From NCBI RefSeq assembly GCF_020400585.1, contig NZ_JAINVF010000024.1:1-64000 (forward strand): a stretch of 64,000 nucleotides of DNA, given 5' to 3'. Below the pieces are notes generated by a model. That model saw nothing but the letters and a program-made list of their open reading frames with translations. It was not told where the DNA came from and did not search any database. The translations under genes and the position numbers were made by a program. Positions 8,180 through 17,238 of this stretch are shown one piece after another (the stretch's first letter is position 1; each line of letters opens with the position of its first letter). This DNA is from Streptomyces sp. NK08204 (GTDB lineage: Bacteria > Actinomycetota > Actinomycetes > Streptomycetales > Streptomycetaceae).

Positions 8180-8259
8180 AGCGACATGCGGGACCCCGGG
8201 GACGCTGAAGGAACGCGAGCACCGGCGGTCGAAGGCCCGGTCTGGCAGAAGTCCCCGGC

Positions 8260-9012
8260 CTAGGAGTCCGGTAGCTGCCGGCCGTAGTCCACCGTCTCCG
8301 ACTTCGTGGGCTCGGTCACGGCGAAGTCCCTGCCCCAGTCCGAGAAGCTGAGCGTCCCCGCCCCTCCCGCCCGCACCAGGCGCAGCGGGTACGGCGTGCC
8401 CTGGAGGGAGACGTCGAGGGTGCCGCCGGAGCCCTTGTCGCCGGTGATGCGGATCGTGGGGGTACCGGACTGCTCGTGGTGGCCGGCCGTCGCCAGCTTG
8501 CCGCGCAGCGTCAGCAGACTTCCCAGCATGACGGTCTTGTCCGTGAAGCCGCTGAACTTCCTGTACGCCGGGTCCCCCTGCGGCACCTTCACGTACTTGC
8601 CGCCGAGCTTGCTCGCCGCCGCCGTGTCCCCGTTCCCACCGCCGCCGGAGTGGTTCCAGAAGGCCGCGTCGGCCTTCAGATACAGCTCCTGCCCCACCCG
8701 CAGCAGCCTGAACGTGCTGCCCTGCGAGGTCACCGAGCCCGTCCCGCCGTCGCCCTTGAGACGCATGTCGAGGGTGTAGCTACGGCCGCTGGTCACCACG
8801 GTCCCGGACAGGTGCACCGCGGAAGCCCCGGTCGCCGCGGCCCGCGTCTTCGCCTCGATCCGGTCCGCGGGCAGCTTGCCCACCCCGTTGGTGCCCGCGT
8901 CGGGATCATCTCCGCCGCACCCCGCGAGCACCGCCGTACCCGTCACCACCAGCGCGCACACAGCGGTCAGCAGTGCGGTACGGCGCCTACGGGCCTGGGG
9001 AGTCACGGTCAC
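8260..9012 (-). CDS. LppX/LprG-like secreted lipoprotein
   Basis: A 250-residue lipoprotein. A basic n-region (RRRRTALL), a hydrophobic core and the lipobox VLAGC near residue 32 predict lipid anchoring outside the membrane. The mature part, with VHLSGTVVTSGRSYTLDMRLKGDGGTGSV, GQELYLKADAAFW and a C-terminal WGRDFAVTEP, fits the LppX/LprAFG fold of actinobacterial lipoproteins, which bind lipids in mycobacteria. GTG 9012 is used, with AAAGG upstream; GTG 9006 is an alternative. It is convergent with the gene ending at 8179; the 80 bp between hold nothing clear. Confidence 0.8.
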   Translation of the reverse strand: MTVTPQARRRRTALLTAVCALVVTGTAVLAGCGGDDPDAGTNGVGKLPADRIEAKTRAAATGASAVHLSGTVVTSGRSYTLDMRLKGDGGTGSVTSQGSTFRLLRVGQELYLKADAAFWNHSGGGGNGDTAAASKLGGKYVKVPQGDPAYRKFSGFTDKTVMLGSLLTLRGKLATAGHHEQSGTPTIRITGDKGSGGTLDVSLQGTPYPLRLVRAGGAGTLSFSDWGRDFAVTEPTKSETVDYGRQLPDS

Positions 9013-9202
9013 AGGTGGATCGCCTTTCTGAGGGGTTCCTGAGCGGCGTACGGCAGCGTACCGGGGCCCGGCCCGCCCGGCGGAGCCAGTCCGTCCGGAC
9101 CGCTCACCGGGGCGTATCCGACCAGGACGGGCTAGCCTGAAGCGCACCCGAGCGGTCACATCTGAGCATTTCCGCACGAACCCATGTAAAGGAAGCACGG
9201 TC

Positions 9203-10504
9203 ATGGCAGCCGGCGCCCCCCGGATCTTCGTCTCCCACCTCGCCGGGGTCCCCGTCTTCGATCCCAACGGCGACCAGGTGGGCCGCGTGCGCGACGTGGT
9301 CGTCATGCTGCGTGTCGGCCGACGGCCGCCGCGCGTTCTGGGACTGGTCGTCGAGCTGTCCACGCGGCGCCGTATCTTCCTGCCCATGACGCGGGTGACC
9401 GGCATCGAGTCCGGCCAGGTCATCACCACCGGCGTCATGAACGTGCGCCGTTTCGAGCAGCGGCCCACCGAGCGGCTGGTCTTCGGGGAGCTGCTGGACC
9501 GGCGGGTGAAGCTGGCGGAGAGCGGCGAGGAGGTCACCGTTCTCGACCTGTCCGTGCAACAGCTGCCCGCCCGCCGGGACTGGGAGGTCGACCGGTTCTT
9601 CGTACGCAAGGGGAAGAAGGGCGGTGCCTTCCGGCGCGCCAAGGGCGAGACGCTGACCGTCGACTGGTCCGCCGTGACCGGGTTCTCCCTGGAGGAGAAC
9701 GGCCAGGGCGCCGAAAGCCTGCTCGCCACCTTCGAACAGCTGCGCCCCGCCGACCTCGCCAACGTCCTGCACCACCTCTCCCCCAAGCGGCGCGCCGAGG
9801 TCGCCGCCGCCCTGGACGACGACCGGCTCGCCGACGTGCTCGAGGAGCTGCCGGAGGACGACCAGATCGAGATCCTCGGCAAGCTGCAGGAGGAGCGTGC
9901 GGCGGACGTGCTGGAGGCCATGGACCCGGACGACGCGGCCGACCTGCTCGCCGAGCTGCCGGAGGACGACAAGGAGCGGCTGCTGAGCCTGATGCAGCCG
10001 GGGGACGCGGCTGACATGCGGCGCCTGATGTCCTACGAGGAACACACCGCCGGCGGACTCATGACCACCGAGCCGGTCGTGCTGCGCCCGGACGCCACCG
10101 TCGCCGACGCGCTCGCCCGGGTCCGCAACCCCGACCTGTCCCCCGCGCTCGCCGCCCAGGTCTACGTCTGCCGGCCGCCCGACGAGACCCCGACCGGCAA
10201 GTACCTGGGCACCGTCCACTTCCAGCGGCTGCTGCGCGATCCGCCGTACACCCTGGTCAGCTCGCTCATCGACGTCGACCTGCAGCCTCTGTTCCCGGAC
10301 GCCGCACTGCCCGTGATCGCCGGGTTCTTCGCCACCTACGACATGGTCGCCGCGCCCGTAGTGGACGAGTCAGGGTCGCTGCTCGGCGCGGTGACCGTGG
10401 ACGACGTCCTCGACCACATGCTGCCCGAGGACTGGCGGGAGACGGAGTTCCACCTGGAGGACGACGAGAACGCGGACGAGGGGGCGCGTGCCGATGGGTC
10501 CTGA
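9203..10504 (+). CDS. Soluble MgtE-like protein: PRC-barrel-like, MgtE N-domain and CBS pair, no membrane domain
   Basis: A 433-residue protein. Residues 1-150 contain two PRC-barrel-like repeats (GVPVFDPNGDQVGRVRDVVVM and a second unit). The MgtE N-terminal helical superfamily domain follows (ADLANVLHHLSPKRRAEVAAAL, then the repeats ADVLEELPEDDQIEIL and ADLLAELPEDDKERLL). A CBS pair (HTAGGLMTTEPVVL to GAVTVDDVLDHMLPEDW) completes it. The MgtE channel domain is absent: there are no hydrophobic helices and the protein ends in an acidic tail. MgtE N/CBS domains sense Mg2+, so a Mg2+-responsive regulator is a reasonable inference. The stop overlaps the next gene's start region (10488-10504), suggesting coupled translation with the DUF1003 protein. 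Confidence 0.85.
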   Translation: MAAGAPRIFVSHLAGVPVFDPNGDQVGRVRDVVVMLRVGRRPPRVLGLVVELSTRRRIFLPMTRVTGIESGQVITTGVMNVRRFEQRPTERLVFGELLDRRVKLAESGEEVTVLDLSVQQLPARRDWEVDRFFVRKGKKGGAFRRAKGETLTVDWSAVTGFSLEENGQGAESLLATFEQLRPADLANVLHHLSPKRRAEVAAALDDDRLADVLEELPEDDQIEILGKLQEERAADVLEAMDPDDAADLLAELPEDDKERLLSLMQPGDAADMRRLMSYEEHTAGGLMTTEPVVLRPDATVADALARVRNPDLSPALAAQVYVCRPPDETPTGKYLGTVHFQRLLRDPPYTLVSSLIDVDLQPLFPDAALPVIAGFFATYDMVAAPVVDESGSLLGAVTVDDVLDHMLPEDWRETEFHLEDDENADEGARADGS

Positions 10505-11105
10505 GCGCGACAGCACCCGCGAGCGCACCCCGGTGGGCGCCACGGCGGCCCCCCGGCCGCGTACGCCCCGCCTGGACCAGCCGCGCCCGCCCCGGCGCCT
10601 GATCCTGCCCGAGTGGGACCCGGAGGCCTTCGGCCGGCTGTCGGAGCGGATCGCCCGGTTCCTGGGCACGGGCCGCTTCATCGTCTGGATGACGTTCGTC
10701 ATCATCCTGTGGGTGGGGTGGAACGTCTTCGCGCCGGCCGTCCTGCGCTTCGACAACTACCCCTTCATCTTCCTGACCCTGATGCTGTCCCTCCAGGCCT
10801 CCTACGCGGCCCCGCTGATCCTGCTCGCGCAGAACAGGCAGGACGACCGGGACCGGGTCAACCTCGAACAGGACCGCAAGCAGAACGAGCGGTCCATCGC
10901 CGACACCGAGTACCTGACCCGGGAGATCGCCGCGCTGCGCACGGGCCTGGGTGAGGTGGCCACCCGTGACTGGATCCGCTCGGAGCTCCAGGACCTGGTC
11001 AGGGAAGTGGAGGAACGGCGGCGCTCCGACGGGCACGGCAGCCATGTCGTATTCCCGGCAGAGCGGACGGAACGCACTCCGGGACGTGACGCAGACGACC
11101 GCTGA
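10488..11105 (+). CDS. DUF1003 membrane protein
   Basis: About 205 residues. A Pro/Arg-rich N-terminus is followed by two membrane helices (FIVWMTFVIILWVGWNVF and YPFIFLTLMLSLQASYAAPLILLAQNRQ), separated by the RFDNYPF loop typical of DUF1003. A cytoplasmic helix follows (DDRDRVNLEQDRKQNERSIADTEYLTREIAAL). GTG 10488 or ATG 10494 could start it; both lie in the preceding gene's end, with a G-rich ribosome binding site. The family's activity is unknown. The overlap with the MgtE-like gene suggests a two-protein unit in which the soluble Mg2+-sensor-like protein may act on this membrane partner. Confidence 0.85.
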   Translation: MPMGPERDSTRERTPVGATAAPRPRTPRLDQPRPPRRLILPEWDPEAFGRLSERIARFLGTGRFIVWMTFVIILWVGWNVFAPAVLRFDNYPFIFLTLMLSLQASYAAPLILLAQNRQDDRDRVNLEQDRKQNERSIADTEYLTREIAALRTGLGEVATRDWIRSELQDLVREVEERRRSDGHGSHVVFPAERTERTPGRDADDR

Positions 11106-11148
11106 GGGGCTACCCGGAGGCCCCGTACCGCCCCGTACCATCGTCCTT

Positions 11149-12282
11149 ATGGTTACGGAAGACGCGGTGCGCGAGGCGCTGGCGACGGTGAACGACCCCG
11201 AGATCAACCGACCCATCACCGAACTGGGGATGGTCAAATCGGTGGAGATCGGCGCGGACGGAGCGGTCGCGGTCACCGTGTACCTGACGGTCTCCGGCTG
11301 CCCGATGCGGGACACGATCACCCAGCGCGTCACCGACGCCGTCTCCCGGGTCGAGGGCGTCACCGGTGTCGACGTCACGCTGGACGTGATGAGCGACGAG
11401 CAGCGCAAGGAGCTGGCGGCGGCGCTGCGCGGCGGCCAGACCGAGCGCGAGGTCCCCTTCGCCAAGCCGGGCAACCTCACCCGCGTGTACGCGGTCGCGT
11501 CCGGCAAGGGCGGCGTCGGCAAGTCCTCGGTGACCGTGAACCTCGCCGCGGCGATGGCCGCGGACGGCCTGAAGGTCGGTGTCGTGGACGCCGACATCTA
11601 CGGCCACAGCGTGCCCCGCATGCTGGGCGCGGACGGTCGTCCGACCCAGGTCGAGAACATGATCATGCCGCCGTCCGCCAACGGCGTGAAGGTCATCTCG
11701 ATCGGCATGTTCACCCCGGGTAACGCCCCGGTCGTCTGGCGCGGCCCGATGCTGCACCGCGCCCTTCAGCAGTTCCTCGCGGACGTCTACTGGGGCGACC
11801 TCGACGTGCTGCTGCTGGACCTGCCGCCCGGCACCGGTGACATCGCGATCTCCGTCGCCCAGCTGATCCCGAACGCCGAGATCCTGGTCGTGACGACCCC
11901 GCAGCAGGCCGCGGCCGAGGTCGCCGAGCGCGCCGGCGCCATCGCCGTGCAGACCCACCAGAAGATCGTCGGCGTGGTCGAGAACATGTCCGGCCTGCCC
12001 TGCCCGCACTGCGGCGAGATGGTCGATGTCTTCGGCACCGGCGGCGGCCAGCTGGTGGCGGACGGTCTGACGCGTACGACGGGTACGACCGTCCCCGTCC
12101 TCGGCTCGATCCCGATCGACGTCCGCCTGCGCGAGGGCGGTGACGAGGGCAAGCCGGTCGTCCTGACCGACCCGGAGTCCCCCGCGGGTGCGGCCCTGCG
12201 CGGGATCGCGGGCAAGCTGGGCGGTCGCCAGCGGGGCCTGTCGGGGCTGTCGCTGGGGATCACGCCGAAGAACAAGTTCTGA
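11149..12282 (+). CDS. mrp: Mrp/ApbC-type iron-sulfur cluster carrier ATPase
   Basis: A 377-residue P-loop ATPase of the Mrp/NBP35 family, which carries [4Fe-4S] clusters to apoproteins in the cytosol. The N-terminal MIP18/DUF59 domain (residues 1-85, with VSGCPMRDTI) is followed by the deviant Walker A GKGGVGKSS, then DADIYGHS, the LLLDLPPGTGD box and the cluster-binding CPHC near residue 285. ATG 11149 gives the full DUF59 domain; earlier codons overlap the DUF1003 gene. It lies 43 bp after that gene and ends just before a strong bidirectional terminator. Confidence 0.93.
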   Translation: MVTEDAVREALATVNDPEINRPITELGMVKSVEIGADGAVAVTVYLTVSGCPMRDTITQRVTDAVSRVEGVTGVDVTLDVMSDEQRKELAAALRGGQTEREVPFAKPGNLTRVYAVASGKGGVGKSSVTVNLAAAMAADGLKVGVVDADIYGHSVPRMLGADGRPTQVENMIMPPSANGVKVISIGMFTPGNAPVVWRGPMLHRALQQFLADVYWGDLDVLLLDLPPGTGDIAISVAQLIPNAEILVVTTPQQAAAEVAERAGAIAVQTHQKIVGVVENMSGLPCPHCGEMVDVFGTGGGQLVADGLTRTTGTTVPVLGSIPIDVRLREGGDEGKPVVLTDPESPAGAALRGIAGKLGGRQRGLSGLSLGITPKNKF

Positions 12283-12312
12283 GCCCGTACGGCATCGAGC
12301 CGAGCCGGCAGA

Positions 12313-12358
12313 GCATGAGGAGAGGGGCGCCGCAGTCGCGGCGCCCCTCTCCTCATGC
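12313..12358. terminator. Strong bidirectional terminator (21-bp perfect stem)
   Basis: Arms 12313-12333 and 12338-12358 are perfectly complementary over 21 bp, with an AGTC loop. The hairpin lies 31 bp past the mrp stop and 18 bp past the stop of the convergent gene at 12376, so it can terminate both. Confidence 0.85.
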
Positions 12359-12375
12359 ACGTCGTGCACGAGCAC

Positions 12376-13041
12376 TCAGGCGTACGCCGAGATGTCCTTG
12401 ACGACGGCGAACCCGAGCCCGTACGCGCTCATCCCCCGCCCGTAGGCCCCCAGGTGGACGCCGGACCCGGTGGTACCGGCGAGCACCCAGCCGAACTCGG
12501 ACTCCCGGTAGTGGAACGAGGTCGCCACCCCGTCCACCGGGAGGGACAGCCTGGACCATTCCGGCCCCTCGAGATCGTCGGCCAGAGCCCACGCCGTCTC
12601 GGTCTGCTGCTCCAGCCAGTCGTCGCGCAGGCTGTGGTCCATATGTCCGGGCCAGGTGAACGACAGCAGCCCGACGCCCGCCAGCCAGGCCGCCGAGGAC
12701 ACCGACGTCGCCTCCAGCAGCCCCGTACCGTCGGCGCTGCGCCGGGACGGGTTCTCCGGCACGGTCACCACGACGGCGAATTTCTCCCGTGCGTCCTCCG
12801 CGGACGCGGGCTCATTACGTACGGAGGGCTCGTCACCGTGCCCGATCGAACCGTGCTCCACCGCGCCGTCGGCCGCCATGCCGACCTGCATCAGCCAACG
12901 CGGCCCCGTGAAGGCCTCGTCGAGGCCGTACCAGGGAAAGGGCGCCTCCAGATAGCCGTCGACCATGCGCCGGGCGGAGGGGAGCTGTTGTCCACCCTCC
13001 GCGGCCGGCGCCTGCGCGCCCACCCGACTCGTCGTCTCCAT
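12376..13041 (-). CDS. Conserved hypothetical protein
   Basis: A 221-residue protein not assignable to a known family. ATG 13041 (METTSRVGAQAPA) has AGGAGG upstream, though at a rather long spacing of about 11 bp. The rest of the frame to 13242 looks non-coding. The sequence is mixed alpha/beta without signal peptide or membrane segment. Aromatic-rich patches (FPWYGLDEAFTGPRWLMQVG, SFTWPGHMDHSLRDDWLEQQ) resemble a domain found in other streptomycete proteins of unknown role. It is convergent with mrp and upstream of tatB on the same strand, 234 bp away. Confidence 0.6.
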   Translation of the reverse strand: METTSRVGAQAPAAEGGQQLPSARRMVDGYLEAPFPWYGLDEAFTGPRWLMQVGMAADGAVEHGSIGHGDEPSVRNEPASAEDAREKFAVVVTVPENPSRRSADGTGLLEATSVSSAAWLAGVGLLSFTWPGHMDHSLRDDWLEQQTETAWALADDLEGPEWSRLSLPVDGVATSFHYRESEFGWVLAGTTGSGVHLGAYGRGMSAYGLGFAVVKDISAYA

Positions 13042-13275
13042 CTGCCCGGACGCCTCCTCGCTCTCGTCGGACCGGGGCGGCCCGCCCCCCTTCGGGCGTA
13101 CTCGTCCGGTCCGCACAACAACTCGGCAGCATATCCACACTGCTGACAGCAGCAGGGAAACCACCGGGCGCGTGGGTCGCGGGGAGGGCGAGTTCGGGGC
13201 GGATGCGGTGGTGCACGCCATGACACGCGTCGCGCACGCCACCGGCCCGCGTGTCGGGGCCGGTGGTGTGGGCGA

Positions 13276-13764
13276 TCAGGTCGCGTCCGCGTCGAAGAGC
13301 GGGCGGTCGTCCTTGCCGGGCTCCTCGGGCTTCTTGGTCATGTCGAGGCGCCCGCCGGACGAGGACGGGGAGGAAGACGAGGAGGACGACGAGGAAGACG
13401 AGGAAGACGAGGAAGACGAGGACGAGGTCGAGGAGCCGCTGTCCAGGGTGTGGACGGCGTCGGTCAGCTCGGCCATCTCCTTCTTCAGGTCGAAGCCGTT
13501 GCGGAGTTCCTGCAACCCGAGCTCGTCGCTGTCCAGCTGCTTGCGGATGAACGTCTTCGGGTTGAGGTCCTCGAACTCGAAGTCCTTGAACTCGGGACCC
13601 AGCTCCTGGCGGATGTCCTGCTTGGCGCTCTCCGAGAACTCGCGGATCTTCCGGATCGTGCGCGACACGTCCTGGATCATCTTCGGGAGCTTGTCCGGAC
13701 CGAAGACGAGCACGGCGAGCACAATGATGGTGACCAGTTCGAGTGGTCCTATGTCATTGAACAC
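13276..13764 (-). CDS. tatB: Sec-independent (Tat) translocase subunit TatB with poly-serine tract
   Basis: A 162-residue TatB, part of the twin-arginine translocase that binds signal peptides together with TatC. The N-terminal membrane helix is followed by the family hinge: FNDIGPLELVTIIVLAVLVF, then GPDKLPK, with the conserved Glu at the helix start. An amphipathic helix (MIQDVSRTIRKIREFSESAKQ) follows. The C-terminal part is unusual, with 19 consecutive Ser codons near residues 115-133 built mainly from TCG-TCT-TCC triplets. It lies 86 bp after the HtrA-like gene in the sigma/anti-sigma/protease series on the same strand. Confidence 0.93.
   Translation of the reverse strand: MFNDIGPLELVTIIVLAVLVFGPDKLPKMIQDVSRTIRKIREFSESAKQDIRQELGPEFKDFEFEDLNPKTFIRKQLDSDELGLQELRNGFDLKKEMAELTDAVHTLDSGSSTSSSSSSSSSSSSSSSSSSSPSSSGGRLDMTKKPEEPGKDDRPLFDADAT
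13345..13440. repeat. 9-bp coding microsatellite in tatB (poly-Ser)
   Basis: On the plus strand the unit GGAAGACGA recurs with small variants, encoding the Ser run of TatB on the minus strand. Mixed Ser codons with a 9-bp period indicate repeat expansion within an in-frame tract. Confidence 0.75.
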
Positions 13765-13850
13765 CTGGCGCTCCCATTGCGATCTCCTCGGTCGCTCAAC
13801 GGTACCCGGCGTTGCTGTCCGACCGGTACCGTCCCGAGGTGAGACTTCTG

Positions 13851-16082
13851 TCAGTTCTGTTCCGACGCGCCCAGCACGAGGGAGACTGCCCGCTCGGCAC
13901 CGCCGTGCCGGACGGTCAGCCGCAGCCGGTCACCGGGTCGGTGGGCCCGGATCTTGACGATCAGTTCCTCCCCTGTGTGGACGCGCTCGCCGTCGACCGC
14001 GGTGATGACGTCGCCGGACTTCAGACCGGCCCGTTCGCCGGGGCCTCCGGTGAGCACCGCCGGGCCGCCGCTCGCGCTCCGGGTGTCGATGCGGGCTCCA
14101 TCGCCGGTATAGCCCATGTCGAGGGTGACGCCGATCACAGGGTGGGTGGCATGGCCCTTGTCGATCAGCTCCTCGGCGACGCGCTTGGCCTGGTTGACGG
14201 GGATGGCGAAGCCGAGACCGATGGAACCGGCCTGGCCGGCCTCGGAGCCGGAGCCGCTGTCGGCCGAGCGGATGGCCGAGTTGATGCCGATGACCCGGGC
14301 CCGGGAGTCGAGCAGCGGACCGCCCGAGTTGCCCGGGTTGATGGGGGCGTCGGTCTGCAACGCGTCGACGTACGACACATCGCTCCCGTCGCCCTTCTCC
14401 CCGCCGGCCGTGATCGGGCGCTCCTTGGCGCTGATGATGCCGGAGGTGACGGTGTTGGCCAGGTCGAAGGGGGCACCGATGGCGACGACGGGGTCGCCGA
14501 CCTTGACGTCGTCGGAGTCGCCGAGCGGGAGGGGGGTGAGCCCGCGGACGCCGCTGACCTGGACGACGGCGAGGTCGTAGCCGCTGTCCCGGCCGACGAC
14601 CTTCGCCCTGGCGGTGTCGCCGCTGCTGAACGTCACCGATATCTCGCCGCCTGACGCGGCGGGCTGGACGACGTGGTTGTTGGTGAGGATGTGCCCGTGC
14701 GTGTCGAGCACGAAGCCGGTGCCGGTGCCCGCCTCGTCGTCTCCCTTCACGTGCAGCGTGACGACGCTGGGCAGCGCGCGGGCCGCTATCCCGGCCACGC
14801 TGTTCGGCGCCCGGCCTGCGGGCACCTTCCCGGCCTGCGGCACGGTCGCGTCGCCGGCGCCCTCGCGCTCGACGTAGGCGCCGAGCAGTCCGCCGAGGCC
14901 ACCGGACACGAGGGCGATGACCAGCGCCCATCCCAGCAGGCGCCGCGTCGCCCGGCGCTTGCGCTCGGCGTCCGTGAGCACCCGGGCGCCGGTCTGCTGC
15001 AAGGGGATCTGCTGGAAGGGGGCGGGGCCCGGGGGCTGCTGCCCGGCGGGGGGCGCGGCCCACGGGTCGTAGCGCTGCCAGGGCTCACCGGAACCCCCCT
15101 GCGGCGCTGCGGGTGCGGCAACGGGGGTGGGCGCGGGGACGGGCGCGGCGAGGACCGGAGGCGGGAGCGGGGTGCCCTGGGCCGGGGTCGCCGCGGCTAC
15201 GGGGCCCGGTACCGGCGCGGCGAGGACCGCCGGTGGCAGGGGGGTGCCCTGGGCCGGGGTCGCCGCGGGGTGCTGGACGGGCGGCGCGGGCGCCCAGGGG
15301 CCAGGTTCGCCGTAGGGCGGGGTGCCGTAGGGGTCGGGGTCGTGCAACGGCTTGGGGCGCCCGGCAGGCGCCGGGCCGACGGCATCCTCACCCGCGGCCC
15401 CCGACACCGCGGCCTCGGCACTGGCGGCCCCTGGGCAGCCGTGTCCCTCGGCAGCAGCTCCCGCAGCGGCCGCCACCCCGGCAGGTGCGGCCTCACCACC
15501 GACAGGCTCGGCGACCACGGACTCCGCCCCGCCCCCGGCCCTCTCCTCACCGGCAGGACCCGGGAAGAAGACCCCCGCAGCACCCCCCGCGGCCTCCACG
15601 GCCACAGCATCGGTACCCACGGACTCGGCGGCAACGGATACCGCTCCGGACGCGTCCGCCCCCGCACCGGCGGGCGCCGAAAAGAAGACCCCGTCAACCG
15701 CAGCGCCCGCAGGACCCGCGGCTGTGGTCTCCGCTGCGGCCTCGGCACCCGCCCGCGCTCCGCCGTCGGAACCGGCCGACGCGGGCCTCGGCAGCTGGAA
15801 GTCGCCGTCGGGGTCCTCGGTCGCCTCGGTTCGCGCGGGTCCCGTCACGTGCTCCGGCGCGGCCTCGGGGCGCGCCAACTCGAAGTCGCCCGGTGCCTCG
15901 TGCTCGCCGTGCTCACCCGGGGCCCGGGAGCGGCCCGCAGCCGTGTCCCCCGTGGCGCCTTCGAGCGCGGTGTCGCGGATGTCACCGGTGTCGCCGGTGT
16001 CGCCGATCCCGCCGGCCGGCGTCGTGCGCGCCGGCCCCTTGGGTGCCTCCGGCACCTCTTCCGGCGGGTTCCCCTCGTTCAT
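13851..16082 (-). CDS. HtrA/DegP-like membrane-anchored serine protease with long Pro/Ala-rich N-terminus
   Basis: A 743-residue predicted envelope protease. Residues 1-380 are low-complexity Ala/Pro/Glu/Gly with internal repeats (GTPLPPAVLAAPVP and GTPLPPPVLAAPVP). One membrane helix (LLGWALVIALVSGGLGGLLGAY) precedes the extracytoplasmic trypsin-like domain. The catalytic triad is placed in TNNHVV (His), SGYDLAVVQV (Asp) and NPGNSGGPLL (Ser). A PDZ domain (GPGERAGLKSGDVITAVDGERVHTG) ends the protein. The family degrades misfolded envelope proteins. Its position after the sigma/anti-sigma pair matches sigE-rseA-htrA of mycobacteria, where the protease belongs to the same stress response. Confidence 0.9.
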   Translation of the reverse strand: MNEGNPPEEVPEAPKGPARTTPAGGIGDTGDTGDIRDTALEGATGDTAAGRSRAPGEHGEHEAPGDFELARPEAAPEHVTGPARTEATEDPDGDFQLPRPASAGSDGGARAGAEAAAETTAAGPAGAAVDGVFFSAPAGAGADASGAVSVAAESVGTDAVAVEAAGGAAGVFFPGPAGEERAGGGAESVVAEPVGGEAAPAGVAAAAGAAAEGHGCPGAASAEAAVSGAAGEDAVGPAPAGRPKPLHDPDPYGTPPYGEPGPWAPAPPVQHPAATPAQGTPLPPAVLAAPVPGPVAAATPAQGTPLPPPVLAAPVPAPTPVAAPAAPQGGSGEPWQRYDPWAAPPAGQQPPGPAPFQQIPLQQTGARVLTDAERKRRATRRLLGWALVIALVSGGLGGLLGAYVEREGAGDATVPQAGKVPAGRAPNSVAGIAARALPSVVTLHVKGDDEAGTGTGFVLDTHGHILTNNHVVQPAASGGEISVTFSSGDTARAKVVGRDSGYDLAVVQVSGVRGLTPLPLGDSDDVKVGDPVVAIGAPFDLANTVTSGIISAKERPITAGGEKGDGSDVSYVDALQTDAPINPGNSGGPLLDSRARVIGINSAIRSADSGSGSEAGQAGSIGLGFAIPVNQAKRVAEELIDKGHATHPVIGVTLDMGYTGDGARIDTRSASGGPAVLTGGPGERAGLKSGDVITAVDGERVHTGEELIVKIRAHRPGDRLRLTVRHGGAERAVSLVLGASEQN

Positions 16083-16215
16083 GCTCTCCCCACGGCTGGC
16101 CGCGGCCCCGCGCTGGGGCGGTGGCCGCGGAACGTCGACTGCGCGCCCGGATCGTCACTGCGGGCACGGCGTAACAGGATTCAACCAGGTCCGCAGGCGG
16201 GGGCGCAGAGGCCGG

Positions 16216-17238
16216 TCAGGGGATCCGGTGGGAGACGGCGGGCGGCAGGGACGGGGAGGCGGCGGAAACGGCGGGGGCAGCGGGAGCGGACGCCCGGTTG
16301 GAGACGGGGGCGGACAGCAGGCCGGGGACGATCGGCCCGGGGGACTTGACCCACGCGGCCGGCGGGAACGGCCCGTTGCCGGTCAGCGGGCGTATCAGCG
16401 GGGACACCGCCGCCGCACCGGCCGTCACCGGCGCACTGAGATCGTCCAGGGCGCCGGACGCCTGCTCCTGCCCGGCGGCCGGCATGCCGGGGAGCAGCGG
16501 CGCGGACATCGTGGTCGGCGCCGCCGGCGTCTGAGCGGGCGGGGAGCCGCCCTGGGCCAGCCGCGTGCCCGCGGGACGGCGGCGCTGGGTGTCAGGTGCG
16601 GCCGCACCGCTGCCCGTGCCCGCGGACCCTGCCGGGGCGACCTTGCTGCCGGTGCCGGAGCCGCCGCGGGCGTCCGCGACCGTGTCGCCGGGTACGGCGG
16701 TGGTCACCCCGCCGAGGGCGACGGCGGCCAGCGAGACAGCGCCGGCGGCGGCGAACGCGAACCGCAGCCCGCGCGAGGCGGGGCGGTCGGTGTCCGGGCG
16801 GCCGACGGGATGTATGCGGAAGCCGCGCTCGGCGGACGGGGATGCGGCTGCCGCGGCATGCGGGCCGACGGGGACGTAGCCGAACTCGAAGCGCTCGGCG
16901 CGTCTCACTCCGAAGACCCCGGCATCGGGGGCCCGTCCGAGGAGGCCGCCCCCGGGCGTGGGCGTGCCGCCGCCGTCCAGGTCACCTCCTGCGGGCAGCC
17001 CCTGCAGACGGGCGAGGAAGCTCTCGGAGGGCGGCGGCGGGGCCGCCTTCGCGAACACGCTCTTCAACCGCCGCTGGGCGTCGGCCTCCGCCTTGCACCG
17101 GGCGCAGGTGGCCAGGTGGGCGAGGACGCGCTCGCGCGACTCATGACTCAGCTCCCCGTCCACCAGGGCGGAGAGCCGGTCTCCCAGATGCTGCTCTGCG
17201 AGGTGTACCTCGGCACGTTCGGGTCGTGATCCACTCAC
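16216..17238 (-). CDS. Zinc-binding anti-sigma factor (ZAS/zf-HC2) with membrane segment
   Basis: A 340-residue anti-sigma factor. The N-terminal ZAS domain (residues 8-65) has the H-x3-C-x2-C signature in AHLATCARCKAEA, by which such proteins hold an ECF sigma factor inactive. A hydrophobic segment near residues 160-180 (FAFAAAGAVSLAAVALGGVT) suggests one membrane pass or a membrane-associated region. A long Ala/Pro/Ser tail follows. GTG 17238 overlaps the sigma gene's TGA (GTGA, 17235-17238), a standard coupling that keeps the pair balanced, and GGAGGGGG precedes the start. The equivalent M. tuberculosis protein is RseA. Confidence 0.88.
   Translation of the reverse strand: MSGSRPERAEVHLAEQHLGDRLSALVDGELSHESRERVLAHLATCARCKAEADAQRRLKSVFAKAAPPPPSESFLARLQGLPAGGDLDGGGTPTPGGGLLGRAPDAGVFGVRRAERFEFGYVPVGPHAAAAASPSAERGFRIHPVGRPDTDRPASRGLRFAFAAAGAVSLAAVALGGVTTAVPGDTVADARGGSGTGSKVAPAGSAGTGSGAAAPDTQRRRPAGTRLAQGGSPPAQTPAAPTTMSAPLLPGMPAAGQEQASGALDDLSAPVTAGAAAVSPLIRPLTGNGPFPPAAWVKSPGPIVPGLLSAPVSNRASAPAAPAVSAASPSLPPAVSHRIP

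Noticed and set aside
8260..10017. 585-codon minus-strand frame joining the lipoprotein to sequence opposite the MgtE-like gene
   Set aside because: Only the part from GTG 9012 has a signal peptide, domain and start signals; the upstream part is antisense to 9203-10504.
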